Position numbers and translations under genes: made by a program. A DNA stretch of 64,000 nucleotides from Congeria kusceri (Eukaryota > Mollusca > Bivalvia > Myida > Dreissenidae). This document shows, piece after piece, positions 36,250 to 46,984 of the stretch; position 1 is the first letter of the stretch, and each line of letters begins with the position of its first letter. The stretch covers positions 310,001 to 374,000 of the forward strand of contig JAPFQT010000086.1 in NCBI GenBank assembly GCA_027627225.1. The letters run 5' to 3'. Below the pieces are notes generated by a model that saw only the letters and a list, made by a program, of their open reading frames with translations, did no database searches and had not been told where the DNA came from.

Positions 36250-36735
36250 TACAGTTTGGTTCCAGTCAAATTTTTCACACGATAAATCGGTACCAAAACA
36301 GTACGGCCGCATAACAAATCGGTCCCAGGAAAAACCGGTTAAAAATATTCGGTCACAAGACAAATCGGTCCCAAAACAGATCGGTCAGAAGACAAATTGG
36401 GTGACAATAAAAATTGGTCCCCAAAAAGTTCATTTACAAGACAAAATTGGCCACAAAACAGTTCAATTACAAGACAAATTGACCACACAACAGTTTAATT
36501 ACAAGACAAATTGGCCCCACAACAGTTCGGTCACAAGACAAACCGGTCACAAAACAGTTCGGTCACAAGACAAATCGGCCCCAAAACATGTAGGTCACAA
36601 GAGAACTCAGTTTCAAAACATATCGGTCTAAAAAAGAGTTTTAAGTCTAAACAAATTGGTCAAGAATTCCGTACCATAAAATTGTGTCACAAACAACAAG
36701 TATTTTTGAACAGTTCTGCAAAACAGTTCTGTTCC
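36250..36735. repeat. 16/32-bp minisatellite, GGTCACAAGACAAATC / GGTCCCAAAACAGTTC
   Basis: Two related 16-bp halves alternate (GGTCACAAGACAAATC and GGTCCCAAAACAGTTC), forming a 32-bp dimer repeat with increasing divergence at both edges. Confidence 0.9.
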
Positions 36736-37149
36736 TATTTAATTTCTGCTTAAAAATTATTGCGCGAATCATCTGAATGTATTAGTTTTATGTTAGTCAG
36801 TTAATAAATCAGAATTAACTAGTTTTCAACCCAATTGTTAAACCAGTCGAATTTTTGTGTGCATTAATGCTGATGTTAGCAGTGCCACCCACTGAAAAAT
36901 CGGGTTTGATAAAACGCTGAAATAGCTCAAAACGTAGAATTTGGAGTTAGAAAAATAAATTGATCAAAAATAATTAACAAAGAATACTTATTTTCTTTTA
37001 AATATTTTTTGATGGGTTAACTCATTCACAAATTATAACCAGCGAGTGGATTGAACGCCGATGTAAGAAAAGCTGTTACTGATTAACATTGTTAAAATAA
37101 ACTTTATTAATGTAAATACTAAATGATACCATTCTTCAAGTACTTATTT

Positions 37150-37580
37150 ACAGATATTGGTTAACTGCGTTTTTAATATTGTTCCCTCAAATTTAGTGTC
37201 AAGATTCTTTGAAATGCATGTTGAGTACACAAAACTAACCTCACATGATCAAAATACTTCATGTAAAATCACATGGATTCCTTTGTTGGGTTTAAACAAT
37301 TCAGCATCAAATCCAGTTTTTGTCAGAGTTGAAGCTGCTAATGACATTGCTAACCTCCGGCTTATTTGTGATTAAAGATCTGTTTACTAGTAAAAGGCAT
37401 TTTACCCAGTACACAAGTTACAGGACAATACATGACCACAGGTTCTCTTTTAGATATGTTAAACAAAACACAGCAGTAAGAAAAATGCAGCTTAACAGTG
37501 AAACAAAAACTGGTATACAACGTACACGTAGGGAAACATGGCAAAAAAGGGGCATATTGACTGAAGTCTGTAATTCTTAG
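37150..37580 (+). other. Candidate decayed or unrecognised exon-like region
   Basis: After an acceptor-like TTATTTACAG at 37,144-37,153 there is an open frame of ~72 codons (to 37,375), followed by another ~75-codon frame in a different phase (37,360-37,580) rich in Lys, Arg and Thr. No domain was recognised. The change of frame suggests decay if it was ever coding. Confidence 0.2.
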
Positions 37581-37657
37581 AAATATATTACTATTTTATT
37601 GTATTCTTTTTTATTATCACATTAAAAACAATATACTTTCAAGTTTATTTCAATATA

Positions 37658-38655
37658 CAGTGTACTCCCTCTATACCGAACACCAACCGGACCGGACCAA
37701 ATGTTTGGTTTTCAGGGAGTTCCGGTTTATTGAGGGTTTATTCGTTTTGTCAAGATTTATTCAACTATGGCATTTTATGACATTACTAATTTAAAACGTA
37801 ACGCATTATTATAACATAAAACACATTTTGAAATCATTGATCAAACATAACACAAAACCAGCACACATCAATTTTAACACACCGCGCAATCAAATGATTG
37901 TCACAAATCAGCATACATGTATCGGTTAAAGTTATACAATGTATGAAAATACATGTAAACAATGTTTATACATTTTATTAAGACTAACACAATCTTGACA
38001 TAATGTGGCATAATATGACATAACATATTATTATAAAGTGCAGCACATTTTACAATCATGACCAAGGGGAATGCAAAACCAGCACACACACAGTCACATG
38101 AGCATCACACATTAGCCTATAATTTACACTTTGCTCAAAAAGTCACTGATCGTAGTCTGCTTTGTAGCGCACCTTGCCTTGACCATCTTCTCTGTAATTT
38201 CGACCAACATCAATCAAATTATGTTTTAATTAAAGTAATCATGAATAATTATTTCATCATTAATAGTTATTACCTGAGTTATATAAATTGTTTGTAAAAT
38301 GTTTAAATATTTTCTAAACAAATGAAAACAGTCTAATAAACATACTGTTTGTTGTTCATACTTTAGCGACTAATCACCCTTATCTGGAGTCCTAATATGA
38401 TGTCGAACTGTTGCCCCTAATTATCGGATTAAGCGTGCAATCACCCTGCGGAAAGACAATCGCGAGCTAAAGATAATTTGTACTCCGAAACAAAGCAATG
38501 TACCGCTCCTGCTGTTCCATATTTGGAATGCAGAGGTTCCGGTATACCGAGAGTTTTCGCACATTAAACATATAGGAAAAAAACGGGACCGGAGCGTCTG
38601 TTCGGTTTTAGAGAGTTCCGGTTTAAAGAGAGTTCGGTTTGAAGGGACTAGACTG
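37658..38655. mobile_element. Non-autonomous CAGT-ended, TA-flanked element (pogo/Tigger-like)
   Basis: The left end is TA then CAGTGTACTCCCTCTATACC and GAAC. The right end is the imperfect inverse, with reverse complement CAGTCTAGTCCCTTCAAACC and GAAC, followed by TA. A second sub-terminal motif (CCGGACCGGACC left, GGGACCGGAGCG right) is also shared. CAGT termini, repeated CCGAAC motifs and TA target sites are typical of pogo/Tigger members of Tc1/mariner. Internal frames (37,901-38,089 and 38,058-38,297) show no transposase. Confidence 0.85.
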
Positions 38656-39045
38656 TATTTGTTTATTAGAGACAAAAAAAATTTCTGTGTGCTTTATGGA
38701 TTTTGTGACTGTCATGCATGTGTGTAATGGTAAATATGTACATTAAATTCATACAATCATACTACCAAAACTAATTTACCTATGTCACTAAGGGTCGTCC
38801 ATGACAATGCCTTACTTTTAAAGTAATAGTAAATTGTAGATATAAACAAAACCATAAAAAATTAATATACATAAAATTTAACAATCATTAAATATAAATT
38901 ATCTGTAAATGAACATTGTTTTCGCAAATGTTTGTAGACCTGCTGTCAATACTCCCCTTTAATTATCTTCAATAAAATTCCCCTTCTAGATAACAAATGT
39001 CTTACATGCCAAGCACAGGATTAATTTAACAATATGGAAAATAAA
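38656..39045. other. AT-rich unique DNA
   Basis: Nothing supported. Confidence 0.45.
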
Positions 39046-39059
39046 AGACATTATCCAGC

Positions 39060-39720
39060 GCTTGTACACCAAGAACTGGTTCTACCCAGGAAATGGACTT
39101 TCTCACACACACCAAGAACTGGTTCTACCCAGGAAATGGACTTTCTCACAAACACCACAAACTGGTTCTACCCAGGAAATGGACTTCTCACAGACACCAA
39201 GAACTGGTTCTACCATGGAAATGGACTTACTCACAGACACCACTATCTGGTTCTACCCAGGAAAAGGACTTTTCACAGACACCAAGAACTGGTTCTACCC
39301 AGGAAATGGACTTTCTCACATCACAGACACCAAGAGCTGGTTCTACCCAGGAAATGGACTTTCTCACAGACACCAAGAACTGGTTCTACCCAGGAAATAT
39401 ACTTTCTCACAGACACCACAAACTGGTTCTACCCAGGAAATGGACTTTCTCACAGACACCAAGAACTGCTTCTACCTATGAAATGGACCTTCTCACAAAT
39501 GCCAAGAACTGGTTCTACAATGAAATTAAAATTCTCATAAACAACAAGCACTGGTAATGGTTTTACCCAGGAAATTTCTCACAGACACCAAGAACTGACA
39601 CTACCCAGGAAATTGACTTTCTCATAAACACCAAGTAGCAGTACTGGTTTTACCCAGAAAATTGACTTTCTCATAAACACAAAGTACTGGCGATACCAAA
39701 AAAATGATTTTCACATAGAC
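39060..39720. repeat. 43-bp minisatellite, CAAGAACTGGTTCTACCCAG
   Basis: About 14 units of ACACCAAGAACTGGTTCTAC followed by CCAGGAAATGGACTTTCTCA and CAG. Units contain the inverted pair GAACTGGTTC. The right-hand units are degenerate. Three overlapping plus frames of 139-168 codons are read from it and are not genes. Confidence 0.95.
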
Positions 39721-40078
39721 ACAATTAAGGAGTGTTGCTACAGTTGTTTTGTTTGTTTGGCCAATAATAGATTTTTTTTTAAACTTTGTCTGCAAGGAAT
39801 ACATACAAATACTATGTGAAAAATGAAAATAAAAACATATGTTACCAGTCTTGTTTTGATCTTATTTGCAACTTTATAACGCGCACTTTTGCATAAAACT
39901 GCTATATTTTCGAGTGTCTCAATACTACGTTAAATCCCCAATAAAAGATAAAAAGGACAAAATTAAGGTTTGATGTAAGCTTATATTAAGCAATATACAT
40001 TTAATGAAAGCAAACATTACCAAAAAATGCATTACAGAATGTAAATGCTGAAAAAATCACATGTTTTATGTATTCAGT

Positions 40079-40860
40079 GTGACCGACAAAGCCAAAGAAA
40101 TTCTTACTGTATCAACCACAATTTTGGAAATATATAAAGTTCTACATAATAGAATTCTGTCAATCTACTTGAATGTATTAATCTATATGTTGTCAAGATA
40201 AAACAAGAATGAAATGTATAGGTCACCATATTATTAATCGAATAAAATTGTAAAAAAGATCACTACCTTCTCGTCATTTTTCACAAAATACAGCAATTTT
40301 ACAGACCTAAGTATTCAGTTTGCTAGAAATACAGATACAAGCTGGAAAAATTTCAAATAATGTATTAAATTCATAACAGATTATAAATGAAACCATTAAT
40401 AATGGTAATAACTTCAATATCAATAATCACAACTACTGAACATGGACAGACAGCCGACATTTGTCATTCGGACTAAATGATACTTTGTTCTTTTTGTGAC
40501 CGACAAAGCCAAGCGATTCTCATTTTATAAATTAACATTTTTCTAATTATATTAAAGTTAAAAGAATTCTGCCAAAGTATTTGAATGTTTTCATATATAT
40601 GTTCTCATCATAAAACTAGAAAACATTGTACCGGTCACATTATTAATTGAATTATATTGTAGAAAAGAGCACTACCGTACACCTTATTTTTGCATGTTTG
40701 AAAACTGGCACTTCAACACAAAGTATTCGTAACAGCTAAATAAACCAATAACAAGAATAGTTATTACTACTAGTAGTGTATAATAATAATAATAATAACT
40801 TCAATAGCAGTTATCACAAATACTGAACGAAGACAGTTTGCATCTGATTTTTGTCAGTAG
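40079..40860. repeat. Diverged ~417-bp tandem duplication
   Basis: GTGACCGACAAAGCCAA starts at 40,079 and 40,497. It is followed in both by AGAATTCTG, GAATGT, ATATGTT, GGTCAC, TTATTAAT, TTGTA, AAAGA and CACTACC in the same order, then TCACAA...ACTGAAC...GACAG. Two copies with many substitutions. Confidence 0.75.
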
Positions 40861-41290
40861 AAACATGCATTCGCAAGGCACAAGGTTTTGCGCTTGGAAT
40901 AAAAATGATTTTGAAAATAATAATACCTCTTTGTATTTAGAATTAAAGTATATTTACAAAACAAGAATTATTACATGCCTTAGCCTACTGTAAAACAAGT
41001 TTTAAAAAACATAGTATAAAATGTATATTTGTTGATATCATGTCTGAAATTGATACAGAGTTCAAACCTTGATGTAGTGACACAAAATCAAATATGTAGG
41101 TTTCTAAGCATCAGTATGGTGTTCCAGACCCTCAAAAGTGTTTCAAAAGGAATGACAGTTCAGGATAATTCAAATGTAAACAGAGGTAAACTTGAGCTGC
41201 ATAGCACGAAAGAGAGAGAACCATATTCAGGTATAAAAACAGATGCTCTGCTGATAAACTGTTTACATGGTTGACAATGTGTAATATTGG

Positions 41291-41296
41291 TTTATT
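41291..41296 (-). promoter_or_regulatory. Candidate polyadenylation signal AATAAA
   Basis: AATAAA on the minus strand, about 145 bases beyond the stop codon of the exonuclease exon. Position and orientation fit a 3' end signal, but AATAAA is common in AT-rich DNA. Confidence 0.35.
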
Positions 41297-41437
41297 CATT
41301 AATTTAGTTTGTACAAACAAAAATATGTTATGCTAAGTGTCAATTTGGAGACTTTAACAAGCCACTGCTTTAAGATTTGTCTTTAAGGTAGTCAAATAGT
41401 TTTCAATTATTTTCGAATTTTTTGTTACTATTGGTTT

Positions 41438-42541
41438 TCAATGTGGTGTCAATTCAGACAGAAATTTTAGCCCATCCAGTCCGCCTCGTTTAACTGATAA
41501 CTGAGGGTGAGCTAAACAAAGTCCACTGTTGGCTATTTTCTCTGTCATTCCTTTGGAAATTATATCGTTTACTTTAAGATCATTGAATGTTTCAATGTTT
41601 TTTACACTTTCACACTGATATTTTAACTTACTGATTGCTGACTGAACAGTACAGCTGTGATCCGAAAATTCAGAGTCTGTAACACCAACAGTAGAGCACA
41701 ACTTCTGCAGGCTTCGCACATCACCCAGGGCATTGTGGGCAGAATACTGTTCTTTCAAAAGATGACTCACAAGATACTCTTGAGAGTATTTTTCAAGGCC
41801 TGTGTGTGTGGCCTTAAACAATGAGAGAGTATCAGCTATCCCTAAAACATACTTTGAAAGTGGCTCAATGGAAAGTGCGAGTTCAAATGCCCTAATTATA
41901 CGAGGAAAGTCGAACTTTAGAAAGTTATGACCCACAAGAATACAAGGCTGGTGCTGTTCAATGAATGTTACAAACATGTTAAGTGCCTCTACAAGTGTTT
42001 TAGTATCAACATGCTGACCATTGTAGAACATTGAGCTGCCCGTGACAGTCAGACCCGTAACTTCAGATGTCGTGGGTGCTATCTGTTTTGACGGGAAAAC
42101 GTAACAGTTTAAATATTTATCTGCACAGTTTGCAGCAATCTGTATTATGTCTGCATCTTTATGTAATGATGTTGTTTCAATATCACAGAAGATTTTGTTA
42201 ACACCAATCAACTCACCAGCTTTAACCTTTTCAGTTGTTTGTACACTTTTAGGAGGGGGAATTTCTGTTACGTCTGTATTACTACATGTTGCTATTCCAC
42301 TCTGATATGTTGGACCTTCATGAATTTCACTTTTAATGTTGCCAAACTTTAGCTTTGACTTCCGTTCCAATTTTCTTCGCTTGAATTCAACACTGTTTGC
42401 AATTTCAATTCTTTGCTTGCGAAGTTTGTTTTGTTTGGTAGCATTAAATTGTAGCAATTTTCCAGGTGATATTCCTATACTTTGATTTACTGCGTTCACG
42501 TAAGAAGCTCCAATATTTTTCTGTGCTACAGCACAACTAGT
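41438..42541 (-). CDS. DEDDh 3'-5' exonuclease domain (PML-I-like) at the end of the transposase gene
   Basis: Open frame from 42,541 to the stop at 41,438; counted from the GTG codon at 42,499 it is 353 residues. Residues 1-100 are a basic transposase tail and linker, including EGPTYQSGI. All exonuclease motifs are present: ExoI FCDIETTSL (D106, E108), ExoII VGHNFLKFDFP (N192, D197) and ExoIII SAHNALGDVRSL (H255, D260). These are the five metal-binding and catalytic residues of DnaQ-fold DEDDh exonucleases such as TREX and DnaQ. The C-terminal GLCLAHPQLSVKRGGLDGL block recalls invertebrate proteins pairing this domain with a transposase and the exonuclease-like end of PML isoform I (from memory). 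The likely activity is 3'-5' trimming of nucleic acid, perhaps at transposition ends. The frame is closed upstream by a TAG at 42,542-42,544, so it is not a complete gene by itself. Confidence 0.85.
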   Translation of the reverse strand, partial: TSCAVAQKNIGASYVNAVNQSIGISPGKLLQFNATKQNKLRKQRIEIANSVEFKRRKLERKSKLKFGNIKSEIHEGPTYQSGIATCSNTDVTEIPPPKSVQTTEKVKAGELIGVNKIFCDIETTSLHKDADIIQIAANCADKYLNCYVFPSKQIAPTTSEVTGLTVTGSSMFYNGQHVDTKTLVEALNMFVTFIEQHQPCILVGHNFLKFDFPRIIRAFELALSIEPLSKYVLGIADTLSLFKATHTGLEKYSQEYLVSHLLKEQYSAHNALGDVRSLQKLCSTVGVTDSEFSDHSCTVQSAISKLKYQCESVKNIETFNDLKVNDIISKGMTEKIANSGLCLAHPQLSVKRGGLDGLKFLSELTPH

Positions 42542-43397
42542 CTAGTTCTGATGTGAAGACTTTCTTAGCGAGAGTAGTGTTGTTTTTTTTTGCCTTTGCA
42601 GCTACCATACAGTTGAACGACTCCACGTCTTTTGTTGATGCACCTGGGGCTATCGTAGCTTCTAAATCTGACCTAAGGGTTGCTCCCGTCAAAGATCTAC
42701 CATAAGGCAAACCTCTGTGTTTATAGGTGTGTGGACTTTTTTTGTAGCCACACCATTCCCCACAATTTTCATGGTCTCCAAACAGATGAGGAACAATTTG
42801 TTTAAGAGCTGATGTAAATTTCTCAACGTCACCTTTGTTTTGCACTAAAGCATAGTTGATACACTTTTGTATGTGTTTAATAACCATTACTGAAAGAACT
42901 TTAGGTTTTTTCTGTAGGGCATACAAGCTGTTGCCAATGTGCTTCACCGTGTGATTTTGGTCACTCCATTTCTCTACACTGTGTGTCAGATCTTTTCTTA
43001 CTCTAGCTAAAGTTGTACAGACGTCATCCATTATAAGGACACCAACATCAACATGTTCTGATTCAATTTCTTTTACTAGCTCTCCTGCCACATCTGGCTC
43101 CATTGCTTTTGAGCTACCAGTCCAAATTTCTACTGCATTTATGATCTGGAACCACATTGCCCTTAGCTTTATGATAATCACATTTCTTACAACTTTTGGA
43201 GTGTATGCCACATGCACAGATTTTTTCTTTCAAGTTTCCTATCATAGTTCCTACGCCTGATCTGCTGTCATAACATCTCCCTGAGCCCCTTTTCTGCCAG
43301 CCCATATCATATTTGAATTGTCCTGAAAGACGGGTCTTTGCCGGATCCTTTATATATGTATGGTCGGAATGGACTGAAGTTTCAGCACAACCATCCT
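42537..43397 (-). pseudogene. C-terminal half of Mutator-like/Kolobok-type transposase, frameshifted
   Basis: The exon starts after the acceptor ACTATTGCAG (43,398-43,399). The first piece (to about 43,125) carries the conserved block KTRLSGQFKYDMGWQKRGSG and a Cys/His cluster (CACG, CKKC, DHKC), then runs into a stop. A one-base excess in the AAATTT tract at 43,124-43,129 moves the frame. The second piece (about 43,122-42,537) continues GSSKAMEPDVAGEL, VLIMDD, EKWSDQNHTVKHIGNSL and HLFGDHENCGEWCGYKKSP. The aspartates in the second and third of these are candidate catalytic residues. Near 42,590 a run of nine A precedes a second loss of frame before the exonuclease part. Both shifts lie at homopolymers, so sequencing error is possible. 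In the family this is a nuclear DNA-cutting and joining enzyme. Assignment between the Mutator-like and Kolobok names is uncertain. Confidence 0.7.
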
Positions 43398-43958
43398 CTG
43401 CAATAGTTAAATGAAAAAATATTTAGCCATACATGTAAACATGAAGATTGTCATTAAAGATGTAGTTCAGCGTATCGTCGATAAAATATTTACTTTTATT
43501 CCACAATGTGGGCGGCATTTTTAAACTAAGTAAATATTATTTAGTGAGGTTTGTCAGGTTTGGTGACAGTTTAACTGACTGGTATTCATAATCAATAATT
43601 TCGATGTATTAATTACACTTTTATATAACTAATATCGAGTGGAAAGCGAACTCCAATTGTTTACTGTGCTGGTTAAAAAAGAGTACAATTAACAGATAAT
43701 GAATGCACTCAAAGCTTGAAAAATATCTTTCTTTCTGAATTTGGGATATAAGTGTTATGCACACAGGCATTGTAAACACCAGTGTTCAATAGAAAAAAAG
43801 GTGTGAACTGCTAGAAATTTGTTTTTGCTTCATGATCTTTAACCCTTTAATGTGCAGGCTCAAGGAAGCCCTGTCTGGGCTATTCATATGACAGTTTCGT
43901 CACTACAAAATGCTTTCTACTCTGGCTGCTAGGTATACAGCTTATACAGTTATGATAC

Positions 43959-44150
43959 CTTTACATATGACACATCCAGCTGAATGAGGAGGATGGGTAT
44001 CGCCAGTATTAGTTGTATCACAGCCTGTCGGAATCTCACACTCTGTCACACTATCGCCCAGGGATGCACTGCTTGTGCGAATATCGATTGTGGTTGCACT
44101 GACTGTCATGTCATCATCGGGGCCAGTCAGGCTACTTCCAGGGGTAACAT
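43959..44150 (-). CDS. Internal exon of the transposase-exonuclease gene
   Basis: 192-base open exon with acceptor TATTTTCCAG and donor GTATCA. It begins with the last two bases of a codon and ends with one base, which joins AG of the next exon to give GAG. The encoded segment is Ser/Thr/Asp-rich, with two short Cys motifs (CEIPTGC, CVIC) that could form a metal-binding knuckle between the N-terminal and central parts of the transposase. A plus-strand frame covering the same bases is a shadow. Confidence 0.65.
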
Positions 44151-44336
44151 CTGGAAAATAATAAACATTAAATTTTATCAATTGATTATTATTTGGCTCA
44201 TTGAGTCTAGTATTTATAAGAAAGTTTTTTGATATTTATTATCAGTATTTTACTTAAACAGAGTATATTAAAATTCTTAATTATATATTCTTCCAAGGGA
44301 CTTGTTACCATCTTTCTCTGATCAACATATACAAAC

Positions 44337-44431
44337 CTTGCAGTTCTAAATGAGCATCTTGTAGGGCAGCATGTCTTGAATGGGAATCATCTGGGGAGGC
44401 ATTGGTGTGAGAGGTACCAGCTGCCTGAGTA
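44337..44431 (-). CDS. Internal exon of the transposase-exonuclease gene
   Basis: 95-base exon between acceptor AATATTTCAG and donor GTTTGT, open in the phase required by its neighbours (one leading and one trailing base). It encodes a hydrophilic linker containing HTNASPDDSHSRHAALQDAH. Too short for the supplied frame list; found by following splice signals and phase. Confidence 0.6.
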
Positions 44432-44726
44432 CTGAAATATTCATCACATGATCAGCAAAATTGTGTGCTATATACCGGTATCTAAGTTTTATCGTACTTT
44501 ATCACAGACTTAGTTCATTACGCATCAAATTGCTATATGTATATAGTAACAGACATAACATAAAAGTGAACATATGGGTTTATTTTTTTTTAAACCAGCA
44601 AAACAGACACTAATGGTCTGCATACAAAATCCACTAAATTGTGTTGTTTAAATATAAATTATCACTAAATTATCAAGAAATTAAGAGTCATTTTTCTGTA
44701 TATAGAGCAATTAAGCTATACTTAAC

Positions 44727-44812
44727 CAAAATCGCCTTGTTATTTCTTCCTCCTCTTGTTGCCATGCTTTTTTACAGGATGACTTTGCAATAGAAACTAT
44801 GTGCTGACCAAC
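44727..44812 (-). CDS. Internal exon of the transposase-exonuclease gene
   Basis: 86-base exon between acceptor TTGTAAACAG and donor GTTAAG. It encodes VGQHIVSIAKSSCKKAWQQE followed by an acidic stretch. This resembles the helix with a conserved SC in Mutator-like transposases. It ends with two bases (TG), completed by the T of the next exon. Confidence 0.6.
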
Positions 44813-45218
44813 CTGTTTACAAAATAATAATAAATATGCCTTACAAAGTCCATGACACATGGGAGATTTGTTTCTATTTGCATTAACAACGGGTCAACAC
44901 TAGAGAAGATGGGCATGCTTTCCCCACAATCCCCTTAAAACAGTTCCAGTCTGACGCTGCTATAATATGAGCTGACTTGCACTAGCAGCGACTACTAATG
45001 GAGCGAATTTTAGGATTTGATTTATATTAGATCGGCTTTCCCACTTGAAACAGCAGTGGGTGACAAATAATATTCAGTTAAATCATCACAGTTGTCATAG
45101 CCATCCACCTCAGCGCACAACCGTGTCTTGAATTTGTCAAGGCATAAACAGGGTCTTTTTTAAATAGTGGAATCAGAAAAATATTTACTAGTGTACATGC
45201 ATTACTTGTTCAAACAGA

Positions 45219-45595
45219 TTAAACATGTACATTGCTCTCAGCTTTCTTCAATGTTTTATGGTGAATGCTGGGAACTGTATTAGTTATGTTTAATTCAGAA
45301 GAACACTCAACACATTTTTTTAACTGTTCAGCTATAAAGGACAACTCCACAGTTCGTCTTCCAGGGGGTAACAAATTATCAGCAGGAGACGAGACGGTAA
45401 CTGTATCTGATACAAGCGGAGTTTCTTCAATATTCGGATGAGTGTCCGAAATGATAGCGTCCGAAATTCTGCTTCATTCTTGGGGTTCTTCAGTTGACCG
45501 TTTACTATCGGCATGCCATGTTGGCAGACGAGCAGATGGCAATAATCCTCGTACTGAGCCTTTTTTCGATACAAATCTACCTTTTTTCGTGGCAT
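45219..45595 (-). pseudogene. N-terminal exon of the transposase, frameshifted
   Basis: ATG at 45,595 starts MPRKKVDLYRKKAQYEDYC, a basic N-terminus. This frame stays open to 45,332, but the family-like sequence resumes in another frame from about 45,460: SDTHPNIEETPLVSDTV, then PPGRRTVELSFIAEQLKKCV and ECSSEL, ending at a TAA at 45,219-45,221. The GRR-VEL-F-AEQL block with a following CxxC pair is the start of the Mutator-like transposase domain as I recall it. The shift lies at 45,455-45,473. No convincing splice donor after this block was seen. Confidence 0.6.
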
Positions 45596-45749
45596 CATGA
45601 AAAAAAAACTAGCAAACAAAACACAGGCAAAACTTCCGGTAAAAGATCCGAGAATCCGAATAATTTTTTTTATTTTTTTTCTTATTTCATATTTAAATGA
45701 TTCATATATTAGGCCTAAACGTTAATTTTGTTGTTGTTTTTCTTATTCA

Positions 45750-46090
45750 TTTAGGAAATAAATTTCGATTTTGAGTTGCCTATCTGTAAATAAACAACGA
45801 TTTTGAGTTCTGATTGTATGATGCGTATATAAACCACGAGAGCGTTAGCCCGAGCGGTTAAATATACGCGCATCAGGACAACAACTCGTTGCTTATTTAC
45901 AAATAAACAACGATAAAGCGAAAATTGTTTCGATTCTAACATGACCAGACAACATATTCTGCAATTACGATGCGAACTATATTTACAGTTTTGGAACTAC
46001 TTTTTCGAGTTGTTTATTGACGGAAATTTAGCGCGTGTCATGTTAGAATAGCTAATACGCAAATGTCATTAACACATTATTTTTAAATAA
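45750..46090 (-). mobile_element. Palindromic family D copy
   Basis: AAATTTCGATTTTGAGTTGC, AATAAACAACGATTTTGAGT, a central hairpin AACCACGAGAGCGTTAGCCC with GCGCATCAGGACAACAACTC, then AAATAAACAACGATAAAGCG and TTTCGATTCTAACATGACC. A further degraded piece lies at about 46,385-46,500. Confidence 0.8.
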
Positions 46091-46594
46091 ACAACGCTTA
46101 CACATATCCGAAAATAACGTTATTCGTTCAGTTTTTCACTTTTTATTAATGAAAGCAATTTAACAATGAATTTGTATCAATAAATGACATAAGCGTAACA
46201 GCGGTGACGAACGTAAGCGCGGGAACATGGTCGGAACACTGTGTAAGGTAGTGTCACATCATGATAAAATGGAAATAATTTCTCCCATATCAAGATAATC
46301 ACCATATGATAATGGTACGTTTTTATTCCGATGGTCGGTTATTGAGAACGGAGAGCGTTTGTAGATTCACTTTGATCATAATTTCAAAGCGTCGTTTATT
46401 AGCGAATAAACAAAGCTAAATCGGAAATTATTTCTCTAATTGACAACTTTCATTAAGCATGAATATGTTTCGATTGTTATAAATAAACAGCGCTCCTGTC
46501 AAACAAAATAACCGGAAGTTGGTAGATACAGGTGTACATGAAGTGTACTAAGGCTAAAAAAGTTAATAAATTGTTTCTCAGGCACTTTTTGCCA

Positions 46595-46640
46595 AAAATA
46601 AGGAGGGAGGGGGAATTTTTTTTTTTTTTTTTTTTTTTCT
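46595..46640. repeat. G-rich then poly-T tract
   Basis: AGGAGGGAGGGGGAATT followed by a run of more than 20 T. Confidence 0.85.
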
Positions 46641-46984
46641 CCTACTCTTTTCATTTGGCACTATGTAATGACTTAATTAAAACAAGTAAATAAGTACAGA
46701 TTAAAGACGATTTTAAATTTCAATAACAACATAAGCAGTCCTTTTTATAAAATTCTAAATATTATAGATTTATTAATTGCCCGTGTTAAAAACGGTCATT
46801 ATGCAAGCTGACGTAAAAAGGCAATCAATTTGAATGTTCATAATTAACATAAGTGCCTTCAAATTATTAAACCATCAGCCTTAAAGTACTCCTATTTATA
46901 GAATTTAACTTTTCCTAATTCATATTTTATAACGGTCAAAAATAGGAATTATTTTTGCAATAAATCACAAACAATTTTTGAAAG

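Larger units (their letters stand above)
41438..45595 (-). pseudogene. Transposase-exonuclease fusion gene, probably inactive
   Basis: Minus-strand gene reconstructed from exons at 45,219-45,595, 44,727-44,812, 44,337-44,431, 43,959-44,150 and 41,438-43,397. The last three introns have GT-AG borders, and split codons agree across them (exon ends of 2, 1 and 1 base pair with starts of 1, 2 and 2). The product would be a Mutator-like/Kolobok-type transposase followed, in the same last exon, by a DEDDh 3'-5' exonuclease. Reading frame shifts occur near 45,455-45,473, 43,122-43,130 and 42,541-42,610. In addition, the part of the transposase between its N-terminal GRRTVELSF block and the VGQHIVSIAKSSC block is not visible in 44,830-45,200. 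No terminal inverted repeats were identified. It could be a transposon relic, or a domesticated gene with assembly errors at homopolymers. Confidence 0.75.

Noticed and set aside
41029..41274. 81-codon plus frame downstream of the exonuclease exon
   Set aside because: No domain; overlaps the probable 3' untranslated side of the minus-strand gene.
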